Source of the DNA: a virus
Virus record (IMG/VR): IMGVR_UViG_3300031772_000014
Coordinates: 1 to 64,000 of that record
Length of the DNA: 64,000 nt
Direction: 5' to 3' (one strand)
The translations under genes and the position numbers were made by a program. The notes under the pieces are model-generated. The model saw only the letters and a program-made list of their open reading frames with translations. It searched no databases and was not told the DNA's origin. Below, piece by piece: positions 26,775 through 34,867 of this stretch; position 1 is the first letter of the stretch, and the number at the start of each line of letters is the position of its first letter.

Positions 26775-28012
26775 GCATCGAAGAGAAGATGATGATGGCC
26801 CGGATGATCATGCGTGCGGAAGCCCAGTACTTCACCGCCGCCCTGATGGGCCTCATCCCGTACTACACGGAGGAAGTACCGACTTGTGCGGTCACGAAGG
26901 GGATGGTGCTCATCATCAACCCCACCTACCTCTTGTCCCTCACGGACATGCAGGCAGCTACCAGGCTGTGGCACGAAGTTCAACACGTCCTCCGGGACAG
27001 CTTCGAGATGTTCTCGTCGTACGACAAGGTAGCCGACATGATGGCGTTCATGGACGTGGCGAACCGTGGGCAGGACCTCGCCATCAACTCCAGCGGGAGA
27101 ACGGGCCCATGGGACTTCGGTCCCGACGGGCTGCTACCGGCGCAGTTCGGTTTCCCCGAGGGACTGACCGCACAGGAGTACATCCTGCTCCTCCTGGACG
27201 ACCAAGGTAAGCAGCAGCAGCAGAAGAAGGAGAAGTGGGGAGGTTGCCACGGGTGCGGGTCGGCCTCCGGAAAGCCAGCCGACAAGGAGCTCGAGGAGAA
27301 GATCGATGCCCAGATGGGGAGAGCACCCAGCGACGTGAAGGAGATCGAGCGCCAAGTCGCTCGAGACATCATCAAGCACAACGCGAAGTATCCGGGGACC
27401 ATGACGGGAGCCTGGGAGGAGTGGGCGAAGGCCAAGCTCGAGCCCGCCAAGGTCCCGTGGGAACAGAAGTTCGCCAACATGGTCCGACACTGCTTGGCGG
27501 TGTACACGCCCGGCGGAGGGGTCGACAACAGCTACCAGCACCCCGCCAGGAGGTCGTACGTGGGGCCCATCGGCTCCCCGTCCGTCCTGTACCCAGGGCC
27601 CGTCGATCCTGTCATCGAGGCAGCGTTGATCCTCGACACCAGCGGGTCGATGGGGATCAGCACGGACATCGCCATCGCTCTTCGTGAGATGCGTGCGGTG
27701 GTCGAGTCAGTAGGGCAACGAGAATGCTGGCTCCTCGAGGTCGACGCCGAAGAGGCCGCGAAGGCCAGGAGGGTTACGCCTCCTGAACTGATCAGCCTCA
27801 ACATCCACGGCCGCGGCGGTACGGACTTCCGCCCGGCCTTCACGGCCATCGAGAAGCTCAACCCAAAGCCCTCGGTGGCCATCTACATGACGGACGGCAT
27901 GGGGCCGGCTCCGACAAACAAGCCCGCAAACCTGGAGGTGATCTGGTGCCTAGTCGGAGAGGGGAGAAAAGCTCCGACGTCTTGGGGTCACGTGGTGCAC
28001 GTAAAAGACTGA
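26771..28012 (+). CDS. VWA-domain protein with HExxH metallopeptidase-like domain
   Basis: 413 aa from GTG 26771, overlapping the AAA+ stop. The N-terminal domain carries HEVQH (His68-His72), a zinc-peptidase signature. The C-terminal domain is a von Willebrand A fold with MIDAS residues DTSGS (Asp289, Ser291, Ser293), a GRGGTDF loop and MTDGMG. This architecture matches the VWA-like putative metallopeptidase family paired with MoxR ATPases in bacteria. A Gln/Lys-rich linker (near 145-150) and CHGC lie between. Probably works with the AAA+ protein; whether it cleaves protein is not shown. Confidence 0.85.
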   Translation: MSIEEKMMMARMIMRAEAQYFTAALMGLIPYYTEEVPTCAVTKGMVLIINPTYLLSLTDMQAATRLWHEVQHVLRDSFEMFSSYDKVADMMAFMDVANRGQDLAINSSGRTGPWDFGPDGLLPAQFGFPEGLTAQEYILLLLDDQGKQQQQKKEKWGGCHGCGSASGKPADKELEEKIDAQMGRAPSDVKEIERQVARDIIKHNAKYPGTMTGAWEEWAKAKLEPAKVPWEQKFANMVRHCLAVYTPGGGVDNSYQHPARRSYVGPIGSPSVLYPGPVDPVIEAALILDTSGSMGISTDIAIALREMRAVVESVGQRECWLLEVDAEEAAKARRVTPPELISLNIHGRGGTDFRPAFTAIEKLNPKPSVAIYMTDGMGPAPTNKPANLEVIWCLVGEGRKAPTSWGHVVHVKD

Positions 28013-28020
28013 GACGGAAC

Positions 28021-28749
28021 GTGCCGACAAGCCCCATCGGGATGATCACGGTCCCGTGCTGCGGTGAGAACCACCTCATCTACGTCAGCCCGAAGATGAA
28101 GGTCGTCTGCCTCAATCACACGATTCCCCCGAAGACCTTGGCCGCTGAGGCAGTAATCGGTGAGGACGTCAAAGGTTGCCCGGCCGCCGTGGCGGCGCTC
28201 ATCGGCGCTAAGCCTATCGAGAGCTACAACTTTGAACTCTGGGTTCATCGAATCCTCGAAGCCACCGTGCACAAGCAGCAAGGCTGGCACAACTTCCAGC
28301 AGGCACGTACGGCTGATCCGTTGCAGCAGAAGTTCGGAGAACGCCCCTCGCTACTACTTGCCAAGGCCACCAGTATCCTGTGGGGGCTCAAGTTCCGTAC
28401 AACGAAAACAAGCGTAGGGCACGCCCTCTTCATCAAGGAGGTAACGGGCATCCCGTGGGCGATTGGAGACAGGAGAACGGTAAACCCCACGTCCAGTAAG
28501 AAGAAGGCGTTCGCGAACATCCAGCAGCAGGTACACGTCAACCTCAACCCAAAGATGTGGGCCCGCGTGCTGAAGCTGTGCGGACCTGTCGTCGACGGCT
28601 TGTTCATCCTCCGCGTCAACAACGTGTGGAGCAAGAACGACATCGAAGTCACGGTCATGTACCAGTCCAAGGGGTACGCCATCGCCACCGCTCCCAGACG
28701 CATTCGGCGTGGGAATGATGGCGTGTGGAGGACCCACGAGAAGCTGTAA
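28021..28749 (+). CDS. Third gene of the MoxR/VWA unit, unknown
   Basis: 242 aa from GTG 28021 (then PTSPIGMITVPCCGENH); ATG 28042 is an alternative. The N-terminus has a possible metal site, CCGENH with C and H again in VVCLNH about 18 residues later. The remainder is mixed alpha/beta and basic at the C-terminus. Eight nt separate it from the VWA gene, and a terminator follows, so it belongs to the same unit. Not recognised; a nucleic-acid- or substrate-binding adaptor is possible. Confidence 0.55.
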   Translation: MPTSPIGMITVPCCGENHLIYVSPKMKVVCLNHTIPPKTLAAEAVIGEDVKGCPAAVAALIGAKPIESYNFELWVHRILEATVHKQQGWHNFQQARTADPLQQKFGERPSLLLAKATSILWGLKFRTTKTSVGHALFIKEVTGIPWAIGDRRTVNPTSSKKKAFANIQQQVHVNLNPKMWARVLKLCGPVVDGLFILRVNNVWSKNDIEVTVMYQSKGYAIATAPRRIRRGNDGVWRTHEKL

Positions 28750-28754
28750 GTAGG

Positions 28755-28780
28755 AGAGGCCCGCAAGGGCCTCTTCTTCT
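28755..28780 (+). terminator. Rho-independent terminator with GCAA tetraloop
   Basis: AGAGGCCC-GCAA-GGGCCTCT forms an 8-bp stem with a GNRA tetraloop, followed by TCTTCT, just after the TAA at 28749. It separates the plus-strand unit from the convergent portal gene. Confidence 0.75.
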
Positions 28781-28785
28781 AGCCC

Positions 28786-30885
28786 TCAGACGGAAGAGTT
28801 CGTACGTCGAGGTGACCGCTGCTCTGGTAGCGGGCGGGTATCCACCTGCGGCCCAGAACCACCACCAGGGCTGCCCTTGCCAGGAGAGACCCCCATACCC
28901 TTGAGCATCTGCATGACCAGGTCCGCGAGCTCAGGGCTCTGGGCCCGGAGGTTCTGAATCGCGAGGGCCTGCATGACGGGATCCATCCTGGAGATGACCT
29001 GCGCTTGCTGCCCCGCCATCGAGTTGATGTCGACGTTGAGCCCTCCGGCCATGCGCTGCCCGCCGTTCATCTTGCTGCTGATGAGATCGTCGAACTCCTG
29101 GCTCGGGGTCTGCTGTGGCTGCATCATCCCGATCTGCGGAGCATTCGGATCCTGCCCAGGGGCCCCAGGCGCTACAGCACCGTCTGCCGTGGGGGCTTGA
29201 CCGGCCGGTAGGTCGGCTGGCGCCGCCGCGGTAGCACCCCCAGGAGACCCGCCACCTTGCTGGAGGGCAGCGTCGGGGGCCCCGGGCTCTCCGGGGGCGG
29301 GGGCGGCCTGCTGGGCTTGCTGAGCGTCCAGTTGAGCCTTGTTCTGGTACTTCATCATCACCGCCTGAACCTTGCCCTGCACCTCCGCCATGGCGAGCTG
29401 CTGCTTCTCCGTGGCCTTGATGCGGGACTCCGTCTCCCGCTCCATGAGGGAGTTCTCCTCTTCCTGGGAGAGGTCGCTGTCCGCCAGGAGGGTCGTGTCA
29501 GAGACCTTGTTGCCCTGGTTGAGCTGCGAGAGGAACGCCTTCCGCTGGATGTCGTCGGCCATCTTGAACGGCTTGAATCGTCCACGGACGACGGGCCAGT
29601 CCAGGAAGTCCGCTACCTCCTGCATGACGAAGCGCAGGAGACCCTTGTGCCGGATCACGTAACCCAGGAACGAGTTCTCGAGCATCCGCATCGAGACGTT
29701 CGTGCCCGCGTACGAGAGCCCACCCTCGAGGAACTCTCTGGGGACCCCCATGCCCATCATGATGACCTGGTTCATGGACTGCATCTCCTGGGTCATCAGG
29801 AGAGCTTTGCCGTCACCGCCGATGGTTTGGTTCCCGATGGGAAGCGGGAGGATCGGGATGTAGTTCGGGTCGTATCGCCAGCGGGCAATCTCCGTCGCGA
29901 CATGGTCGCGCCAGTCCACGAGGTTGATGCTCGTGTACGGGTCGGCGGTCCCTGATCCTGCCTGCGGGAAGATGATCCGAAGAGGGATGATGTGCTCTAG
30001 GAGGATGGTCTCCTGAGCCTTCTTCATGATCTGGAGGTAGTAAGTGTCCTTCAGGACAGGTAGAAGAAGCGGGATCCCCCAGCCACGGTCTTGCGTGGCC
30101 AAGGTGGGCCGGCGCAGGTGGAAGAGCTTCTCGGCCGAGAACATCAGGCCCTTCTGATCCTTCAGCGCCTGGATGAAGATCTGCGGGGTGTCCTCGACGA
30201 TCTCCTTCCGACCGATGATGATGTCGTTCCGGATGAGCGCCGGTATCGTGTAGAAGTACGAGTAGTGCCCGGTGATGTCGTTGTAGGTGACCTCGATGTC
30301 CTCGGGGTTCCACCGGATGAGCTTCACCCCCGAGGCGTTCTTCACCGAGACGTCCTGCACCTTGGCGTCGCCCGTCAAGCCGCACTGCGGGCACCCGAGC
30401 CGAAACTGGTAGCTCGAGAAGACCCACTTGTCCCTGCACTTCTTCGCCTCTGATTTCCAGGAACAGTTCGGGCATGAGAGCCACTTCACGAACGGGGTAC
30501 CGACGCTGATGAACGCGTTCCCGTAGGCGAAGTAGTCGAGCCCAACCTCGATCTGGAAAGAGCGGTAGCGGAGGTGGTCCTCGAAGTAGTCGCTCCACTT
30601 CTTGACCGCGTCCCTGCTGTCGCTCTCGAACACGATGTCCGTGATCGGGTACTCGCTCAGCTTGAACACCGTCGCGTTGATGAGCGGGTTCGTGAGGAAG
30701 TAGTACCGGCACCACCGGAACATCTGCTTGACCGTGGCCGGCAGATACGTGTGCGCGATGTCGAAGAACGGGCTTGGGTAGTTGACCCCTCCACCGACAC
30801 CGTTCTGGATGCGTCCGCGCGTGTGCGAGAACCGCATCCCGTTCGCGGGACCGGCGACATTCAAACCGCCACCGATGAGAGTCAT
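28786..30885 (-). CDS. Portal protein
   Basis: 699 aa, ATG 30885 overlapping the previous stop. Residues about 40-470 follow the portal pattern: helical crown, a stem-like region with MGMGVPREFLEGGLSYAGTN and a following helical segment (MRMLENSFLGYVIRHKGLL). A zinc-ribbon-like insertion (CPNC near 137, CPQC near 164) interrupts the N-terminal wing. The C-terminal 200 residues are Gln/Pro/Ala-rich and likely disordered. Role: dodecameric vertex for packaging and ejection. Its separation from terL by about 17 kb and a plus-strand island is unusual. Confidence 0.85.
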   Translation of the reverse strand: MTLIGGGLNVAGPANGMRFSHTRGRIQNGVGGGVNYPSPFFDIAHTYLPATVKQMFRWCRYYFLTNPLINATVFKLSEYPITDIVFESDSRDAVKKWSDYFEDHLRYRSFQIEVGLDYFAYGNAFISVGTPFVKWLSCPNCSWKSEAKKCRDKWVFSSYQFRLGCPQCGLTGDAKVQDVSVKNASGVKLIRWNPEDIEVTYNDITGHYSYFYTIPALIRNDIIIGRKEIVEDTPQIFIQALKDQKGLMFSAEKLFHLRRPTLATQDRGWGIPLLLPVLKDTYYLQIMKKAQETILLEHIIPLRIIFPQAGSGTADPYTSINLVDWRDHVATEIARWRYDPNYIPILPLPIGNQTIGGDGKALLMTQEMQSMNQVIMMGMGVPREFLEGGLSYAGTNVSMRMLENSFLGYVIRHKGLLRFVMQEVADFLDWPVVRGRFKPFKMADDIQRKAFLSQLNQGNKVSDTTLLADSDLSQEEENSLMERETESRIKATEKQQLAMAEVQGKVQAVMMKYQNKAQLDAQQAQQAAPAPGEPGAPDAALQQGGGSPGGATAAAPADLPAGQAPTADGAVAPGAPGQDPNAPQIGMMQPQQTPSQEFDDLISSKMNGGQRMAGGLNVDINSMAGQQAQVISRMDPVMQALAIQNLRAQSPELADLVMQMLKGMGVSPGKGSPGGGSGPQVDTRPLPEQRSPRRTNSSV

Positions 30886-31850
30886 CCTGTTCCCCCGCCT
30901 TCCATGGCCGTGCCGCTGTAGCGCGGGCTCATCTCAACTTCGTGTCTCACGTTGCCCTGCCCGTTCGTGAGGTCGGTCGATGTGGCACCCGTGGCGGCCT
31001 GGACCGCCGGCGCCGGGCGTACACCGGGACGAACGCCACGAAGACGGTCGATGCCCCTTCCGACCATCTTGCCGGCTCCCTCGGCGGCCCCACCGATCAC
31101 CGTCTGCCCGATCACCGGCAGAGGTCCACCAACAAGATTGCCGACCACGTTACCGACAGCACGCCCAATCCGCTCCCCTTTACCGGCGTTCGGATCTGAG
31201 TCTTCACGGGAGAGCGCCGAGTGCGCGATACCTATTGCTGGGAGACCCAACATCATGGCCTTGCTGGCCGCAGTGGTTCCGTGAAGCTGCTCGGCGGCCC
31301 CGGCCCTGACGGTGTTCATCAGACCATGCTCCTTCACGGACTTAGCGATGCCGGGCAGGCTGGTGATCCCCATCCGCTCAGCCTCCTGGGCGGCGTGCAT
31401 GCCCTTCCGGGTGTTCTCCAAGTTCTTCAAGTTCTCCGGTGAGGCTTCCAGGATGCTCTTGACATGAGCGTCGTTGAACCTCTTGGTCGCATCATGCGCG
31501 CCGTGCTCGATGGAGTGCAGACCTTCCGCGGGCGTCCAGCCCGTGAGCCCGTGGACTTGTCGTTGCCCGAAGTTGCTCAACTCCTTGCCGACGTTCGGTG
31601 CGACATGAGCCAGGCCAGCACCAAGGGCTGCACCACCGGCCGCCCCCACCGCGCCAGATTGAAGACCGTGCCCAAGGGCTTGACCTGTGGTCGCTCCTTC
31701 GGCCTTGGCTTTCCGGTACCCGAGGTACCCGGTCCCAAGACCACTGACACCACCCAGGAGAGCCGCCGAACCTACCATGGGGTTCAAGCCGCCGAGCTTC
31801 TCCAGTTCATCCTGAAACGCGAGCATCGTCGGCAAGGAGAGCTTAGGCAT
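30882..31850 (-). CDS. Glycine-zipper virion-block protein
   Basis: 322 aa, ATG 31850. It begins with MLAFQDELEKLGGLN, a short motif resembling ADELQKIAFGA in the gene at 52584. Two Gly/Ala-rich hydrophobic stretches (about 27-45 and 66-85), a third near 235-255 and a disordered C-terminus suggest a membrane-interacting internal or ejected protein. Its stop overlaps the portal start (ATGA). No enzymatic features. Confidence 0.6.
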   Translation of the reverse strand: MPKLSLPTMLAFQDELEKLGGLNPMVGSAALLGGVSGLGTGYLGYRKAKAEGATTGQALGHGLQSGAVGAAGGAALGAGLAHVAPNVGKELSNFGQRQVHGLTGWTPAEGLHSIEHGAHDATKRFNDAHVKSILEASPENLKNLENTRKGMHAAQEAERMGITSLPGIAKSVKEHGLMNTVRAGAAEQLHGTTAASKAMMLGLPAIGIAHSALSREDSDPNAGKGERIGRAVGNVVGNLVGGPLPVIGQTVIGGAAEGAGKMVGRGIDRLRGVRPGVRPAPAVQAATGATSTDLTNGQGNVRHEVEMSPRYSGTAMEGGGTG

Positions 31851-32631
31851 GTTGCACCAAGGGTAGCTGACTCCGAAGGCGGTTCCTACTAGCCTCCAAG
31901 TGCAGGTGAACTTCTAGCATACGTCGAAGTTGCTCATCTTCGACAGAAGCATCCGTGGGCGCCTTACCGGACACCCGAACGCCAGGCCACTGCTGCTTGA
32001 TGGCCTGGACGTTGACGTCGTAGTGGCTGGTGTCGATGTCCACGAAGTCCAGCGGCGGGGTGGGGACCACGATGCTCTCGTGCTCGAACACCGTCCGGAT
32101 GTACAGCCGAACTTCATCCGACCACTTCACGTCATCTCGCAGGCGGTTCGCGATGTCGACGGAGATGGCGACCTGCGAGACGTTCGGTACCTGCATGGTA
32201 TCGAAGTCCGGGAAGATCCCGTTGAAGGCCATCGTGCACCACCCGAACACGTGCCACTCGTTCCAGTACGGCTCCCCGAGGTGCAGCGTCTTGCACGCTT
32301 GAATCTTCGACATGTTCAAGTCGGAGAGCGGCCCGAAGTCCGCTTCGATCTGGCGATGAAGAACTTCAGGCTCCCAACCCAACCACTCGACCCCGTGCTT
32401 GACGATGAGAGCGATGTCCAGCGCGATGGGGTGAGAGTCAGGGTGGGAGAAGAAGGTCTTCCTCGTGATGTTCGTAGGCAGCGGAGGAAGAGACACCTCA
32501 TTGTGCTGGTGCTCCGACTTGTCGATCTCCTCGAGCTCGATGGTCGGGTCTTCCTTCTTGGGCTCTTCCGAATCTACACGGCGGGTAATCCGCAGGATTC
32601 GGTCGATGTCGCTTTCCGCTACCGCGGACAT
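31843..32631 (-). CDS. Portal-operon protein, unknown
   Basis: 262 aa, ATG 32631 overlapping the preceding stop. Acidic N-terminus, then a folded middle with many aromatic residues (HGVEWLGWEPEVLHRQIEAD; EPYWNEWHVFGWC). The length, acidic start and place in the portal unit could fit a head-tail connector or assembly factor. No recognised domain. Confidence 0.55.
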   Translation of the reverse strand: MSAVAESDIDRILRITRRVDSEEPKKEDPTIELEEIDKSEHQHNEVSLPPLPTNITRKTFFSHPDSHPIALDIALIVKHGVEWLGWEPEVLHRQIEADFGPLSDLNMSKIQACKTLHLGEPYWNEWHVFGWCTMAFNGIFPDFDTMQVPNVSQVAISVDIANRLRDDVKWSDEVRLYIRTVFEHESIVVPTPPLDFVDIDTSHYDVNVQAIKQQWPGVRVSGKAPTDASVEDEQLRRMLEVHLHLEASRNRLRSQLPLVQHA

Positions 32632-33575
32632 CAGGAGATGTTGTCCGCGGTGCTCTTGTCACGAGCCAGCTTGCCGAGGATCTTCCGCTGGTCCACCGGC
32701 ATCGACTTGTAGATGCCCACGGGGTCCTTCTGGAACTCCTCCGCCACCTCTTCGTTGAAGACCTTCTTCACCGATGAGATGCCCACACGGGCAAGGAAGA
32801 CCAGGTCGCTCTCGGCCACCTGCATGTTCCCGATGACCTCGGTGTACTCCGCCGTCTTCGACATCGCGAAGACCGTCGTCCACGGATCCGGGACATCCCC
32901 GTCGTAGTGGGAGTCGAGACCGGCCGTCTTGTCGAACTCATGCACGAGCTCGACGAAGATCTCCGGGTCCACGTGACCGGCCTGGCTCGCCACCTTGTCC
33001 AGGAGGACCTTGAGCCCGGCCTCGTCATCCTGGACGAGCAGGGAACGCCGAGCGTCCATGCAGACCTTGATACGCTCCGCCGAGGCATACTTCTCCGAGC
33101 CGTACTCGAGCGCGGCGTCAGGAACCTCCACGCCGATCTTGCTGGCTTCCTTCACCAGGTTCTTCGCGAACTCGTGGCGGTCCTCGGGGGAGAACATCTT
33201 CCAGTAGTCCGAGAAGTAGGCGCTCGCCATCTTGACCTGGGCGTAGTTCCCGAGCGGATACCTTCCTCTCAGGGCCGTCACGGACGCCTCCTTCTTCTCG
33301 ATCTTCGAGACCGGGTCCTTGTCCGAGACGTCCACGTGGGGCTTCATGACCTTCATCTGCGGAAGAGCTTCCATGTTCTTGCCTGGGATGAACGAGCGGT
33401 AGGGCGGACCTTCCTCGGGTCCGAAGTAGCTGCGGTCAGGCTGCCCGTTGGGCACGAGGTGGCCCATCGACGCGCCGGTCTTCTTGATCACGGCCTTGGT
33501 GGGTTCGACCTTGGGGTCAGCGGGAGGAGCTGCGGGCATGGTCTTGGTGTACGACAGATCGGCTTGCTTTTGCAT
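32631..33575 (-). CDS. Virion-block protein with dense K-x-A-S motifs
   Basis: 314 aa from ATG 33575 (MQKQADLSYTKTMPAAP), favoured by GAGGAAC just upstream; a GTG at 33587 overlaps the previous stop. Disordered proline-rich N-terminus, then a helical domain. Seven K-x-A motifs occur (KKEASV, VKMASA, VKEASK, EKYASA, DKVASQ, DKTAGL, SKTAEY), the densest of any gene here. Same motif class as the internal proteins at 4552 and 13490, which suggests shared processing or partner binding. Confidence 0.6.
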   Translation of the reverse strand: MQKQADLSYTKTMPAAPPADPKVEPTKAVIKKTGASMGHLVPNGQPDRSYFGPEEGPPYRSFIPGKNMEALPQMKVMKPHVDVSDKDPVSKIEKKEASVTALRGRYPLGNYAQVKMASAYFSDYWKMFSPEDRHEFAKNLVKEASKIGVEVPDAALEYGSEKYASAERIKVCMDARRSLLVQDDEAGLKVLLDKVASQAGHVDPEIFVELVHEFDKTAGLDSHYDGDVPDPWTTVFAMSKTAEYTEVIGNMQVAESDLVFLARVGISSVKKVFNEEVAEEFQKDPVGIYKSMPVDQRKILGKLARDKSTADNIS

Positions 33576-33583
33576 GGTGTTCC

Positions 33584-34117
33584 TCACAGCGCATTCCCGA
33601 AGCCGCGCCCAGCTTCCTGTGCGTTCACGCCCTTGAGGTTACCGCCGATCTCACTCGCGGCACCCGCGACCCCTAGAGCGGTCATCCCGGCCCCCAGGGC
33701 CTTTCCAGGGTTTCTGCGAATCATGCCGGGGATCTTGGCCGCGAAGCTTCCGATGCCGGCCACCTTCTTGAGCTCCTTGGGGTGGTCGAGCTTGTACCAG
33801 TCGCAGGCCACGAGCAGGTTGGCCGCCGCGACCTTCTGAGCTTCCTCGGGGAGGCGGTCCATGGTCTGGAGGAAGTAGTCGATGGACATCCGGGTGTTCC
33901 CGACGTCCGTGCAGGCGTACTTCCGAAGAACCACGTCTCCGTCGCGCATCACGAGGGCGAAGAGGTCATCTGGAAGGCTGCTGCGTTCCTCCCCGCTCAG
34001 CATGTGAGCGTTCTTCACCATCGAGGGGACTTCCGCCTTGGTCGGGTAGACCTGGCGAAAGACTTCACCTTCCTGGTCATCGTACACGTCGAGAAGTAGA
34101 CCGCTCAGCTTTTCCAT
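33584..34117 (-). CDS. First gene of the portal unit, small helical protein
   Basis: 177 aa from ATG 34117 (MEKLSGLLLDVYDDQEGEVF) with AAGGAGC upstream. The N-terminal 110 residues form a compact helical domain; motifs QKVAAANL and KKVAGIG follow, then a Gly/Ala-rich hydrophobic tail (GKALGAGMTALGVAGAASEI). It begins the minus-strand unit and is divergent from the replication operon, so its promoter should lie within 34118-34223. Function unknown. Confidence 0.6.
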   Translation of the reverse strand: MEKLSGLLLDVYDDQEGEVFRQVYPTKAEVPSMVKNAHMLSGEERSSLPDDLFALVMRDGDVVLRKYACTDVGNTRMSIDYFLQTMDRLPEEAQKVAAANLLVACDWYKLDHPKELKKVAGIGSFAAKIPGMIRRNPGKALGAGMTALGVAGAASEIGGNLKGVNAQEAGRGFGNAL

Positions 34118-34136
34118 GAAGCTCCTTTTACCAGCA

Positions 34137-34149
34137 TCCGACCATCGGA
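34137..34149. promoter_or_regulatory. Small inverted repeat in the divergent intergenic region
   Basis: TCCGA-CCA-TCGGA lies between the divergent portal and replication units, about 20 nt upstream of the minus-strand start codon. It could be an operator or a leader hairpin of the minus-strand transcript; the stem is only 5 bp. Confidence 0.25.
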
Positions 34150-34176
34150 CGTATCCGCAAGAATAGCCCTTTGCTT

Positions 34177-34207
34177 GGGATAAGAGAACCGCAGCGAAGT
34201 TCACGCC
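34177..34207 (+). promoter_or_regulatory. Candidate phage promoter element (copy A)
   Basis: GGGATAAG, then 16 nt, then TCACGCC, with CTAGGAGG ahead of the start codon. The copy at 39105 has the same blocks at the same spacing, and both end 16 nt before an ATG. The sigma70-like -10 would be GATAAG, but no clear -35 is seen. Confidence 0.5.
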
Positions 34208-34223
34208 CTGCCTAGGAGGTAAA

Positions 34224-34865
34224 ATGACGAACATGCCCGAGTGTTTCGGGAAGTACTGGGATGAGTCGGAAGTCGTATGTAGCGGGGGTTATGACCCGTC
34301 CTACGTGGCCTTGAACGGAAGCAAGAACAGGGAGCGGTGCCCTGGGTTCAACACCTGCCGGACCCGCACGTCGCTCGTGAAGGCCAACGAGCAGTTGAAG
34401 CAGCAGCAGGTCATACCGCCAAGCCAGCTCTTCCGAGGACAAGCTCAACCTGCGCAACAAGCCCCGGCGGCATGGAGACCTCCGACGCCCGTAGCACCAC
34501 CGGCACCGGCTCCAACGGTACCGACCGCCCCGCTGACGTGGGCGCAGCACCAGCAGTGGCAGCAGGCCCAGCAAGCGCAGCAGGCGCAGATGCAGCAGTG
34601 GCAGCAACAGCAGTGGCAGCAGATGCAGATGCAGCAGCAGATGCCTCCTTGGCTTCAGTACCCGCAGCAGTTCCAAGCGCAGGTGCAGCAGCAGCCGTTG
34701 CAGATGATGCCCGTCTCGTACGACATGCCGTCGTATCTCACCGTCACGGAAGACCGAAACCCTGGGACGTTCTGGACCAACCTCCTCCACGAGCTGCTTC
34801 GAGGAATGGGCAAAGCTGCCGGGCATAGCCTGGCGTCGTTCTTCGACCACGTGAAGTTCAGGTAA
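34224..34865 (+). CDS. Cys-motif protein with glutamine-rich low-complexity region
   Basis: 213 aa, ATG 34224 with TAGGAGG upstream. The N-terminal 45 residues carry four spaced cysteines (CFGKYWD, VVCSGGYD, RCPGFNTC), likely one metal site. Residues about 55-160 are an extended Gln/Pro/Ala/Trp region encoded by repeated CAG codons. A short conserved-looking tail follows (WTNLLHELLRGMGKAAGHSL). First gene of the replication operon. Low-complexity, Q-rich segments often drive assembly or condensate formation; function unknown. Confidence 0.65.
   Translation: MTNMPECFGKYWDESEVVCSGGYDPSYVALNGSKNRERCPGFNTCRTRTSLVKANEQLKQQQVIPPSQLFRGQAQPAQQAPAAWRPPTPVAPPAPAPTVPTAPLTWAQHQQWQQAQQAQQAQMQQWQQQQWQQMQMQQQMPPWLQYPQQFQAQVQQQPLQMMPVSYDMPSYLTVTEDRNPGTFWTNLLHELLRGMGKAAGHSLASFFDHVKFR
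34399..34710 (+). repeat. CAG-rich low-complexity coding repeat
   Basis: Irregular repetition of CAG and CAGCAG units with GCG/ATG interruptions inside the first replication-operon gene, giving the polyglutamine-like stretch (QQAQQAQQAQMQQWQQQQWQ). Prone to length variation. Confidence 0.6.
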
Positions 34866-34867
34866 CC

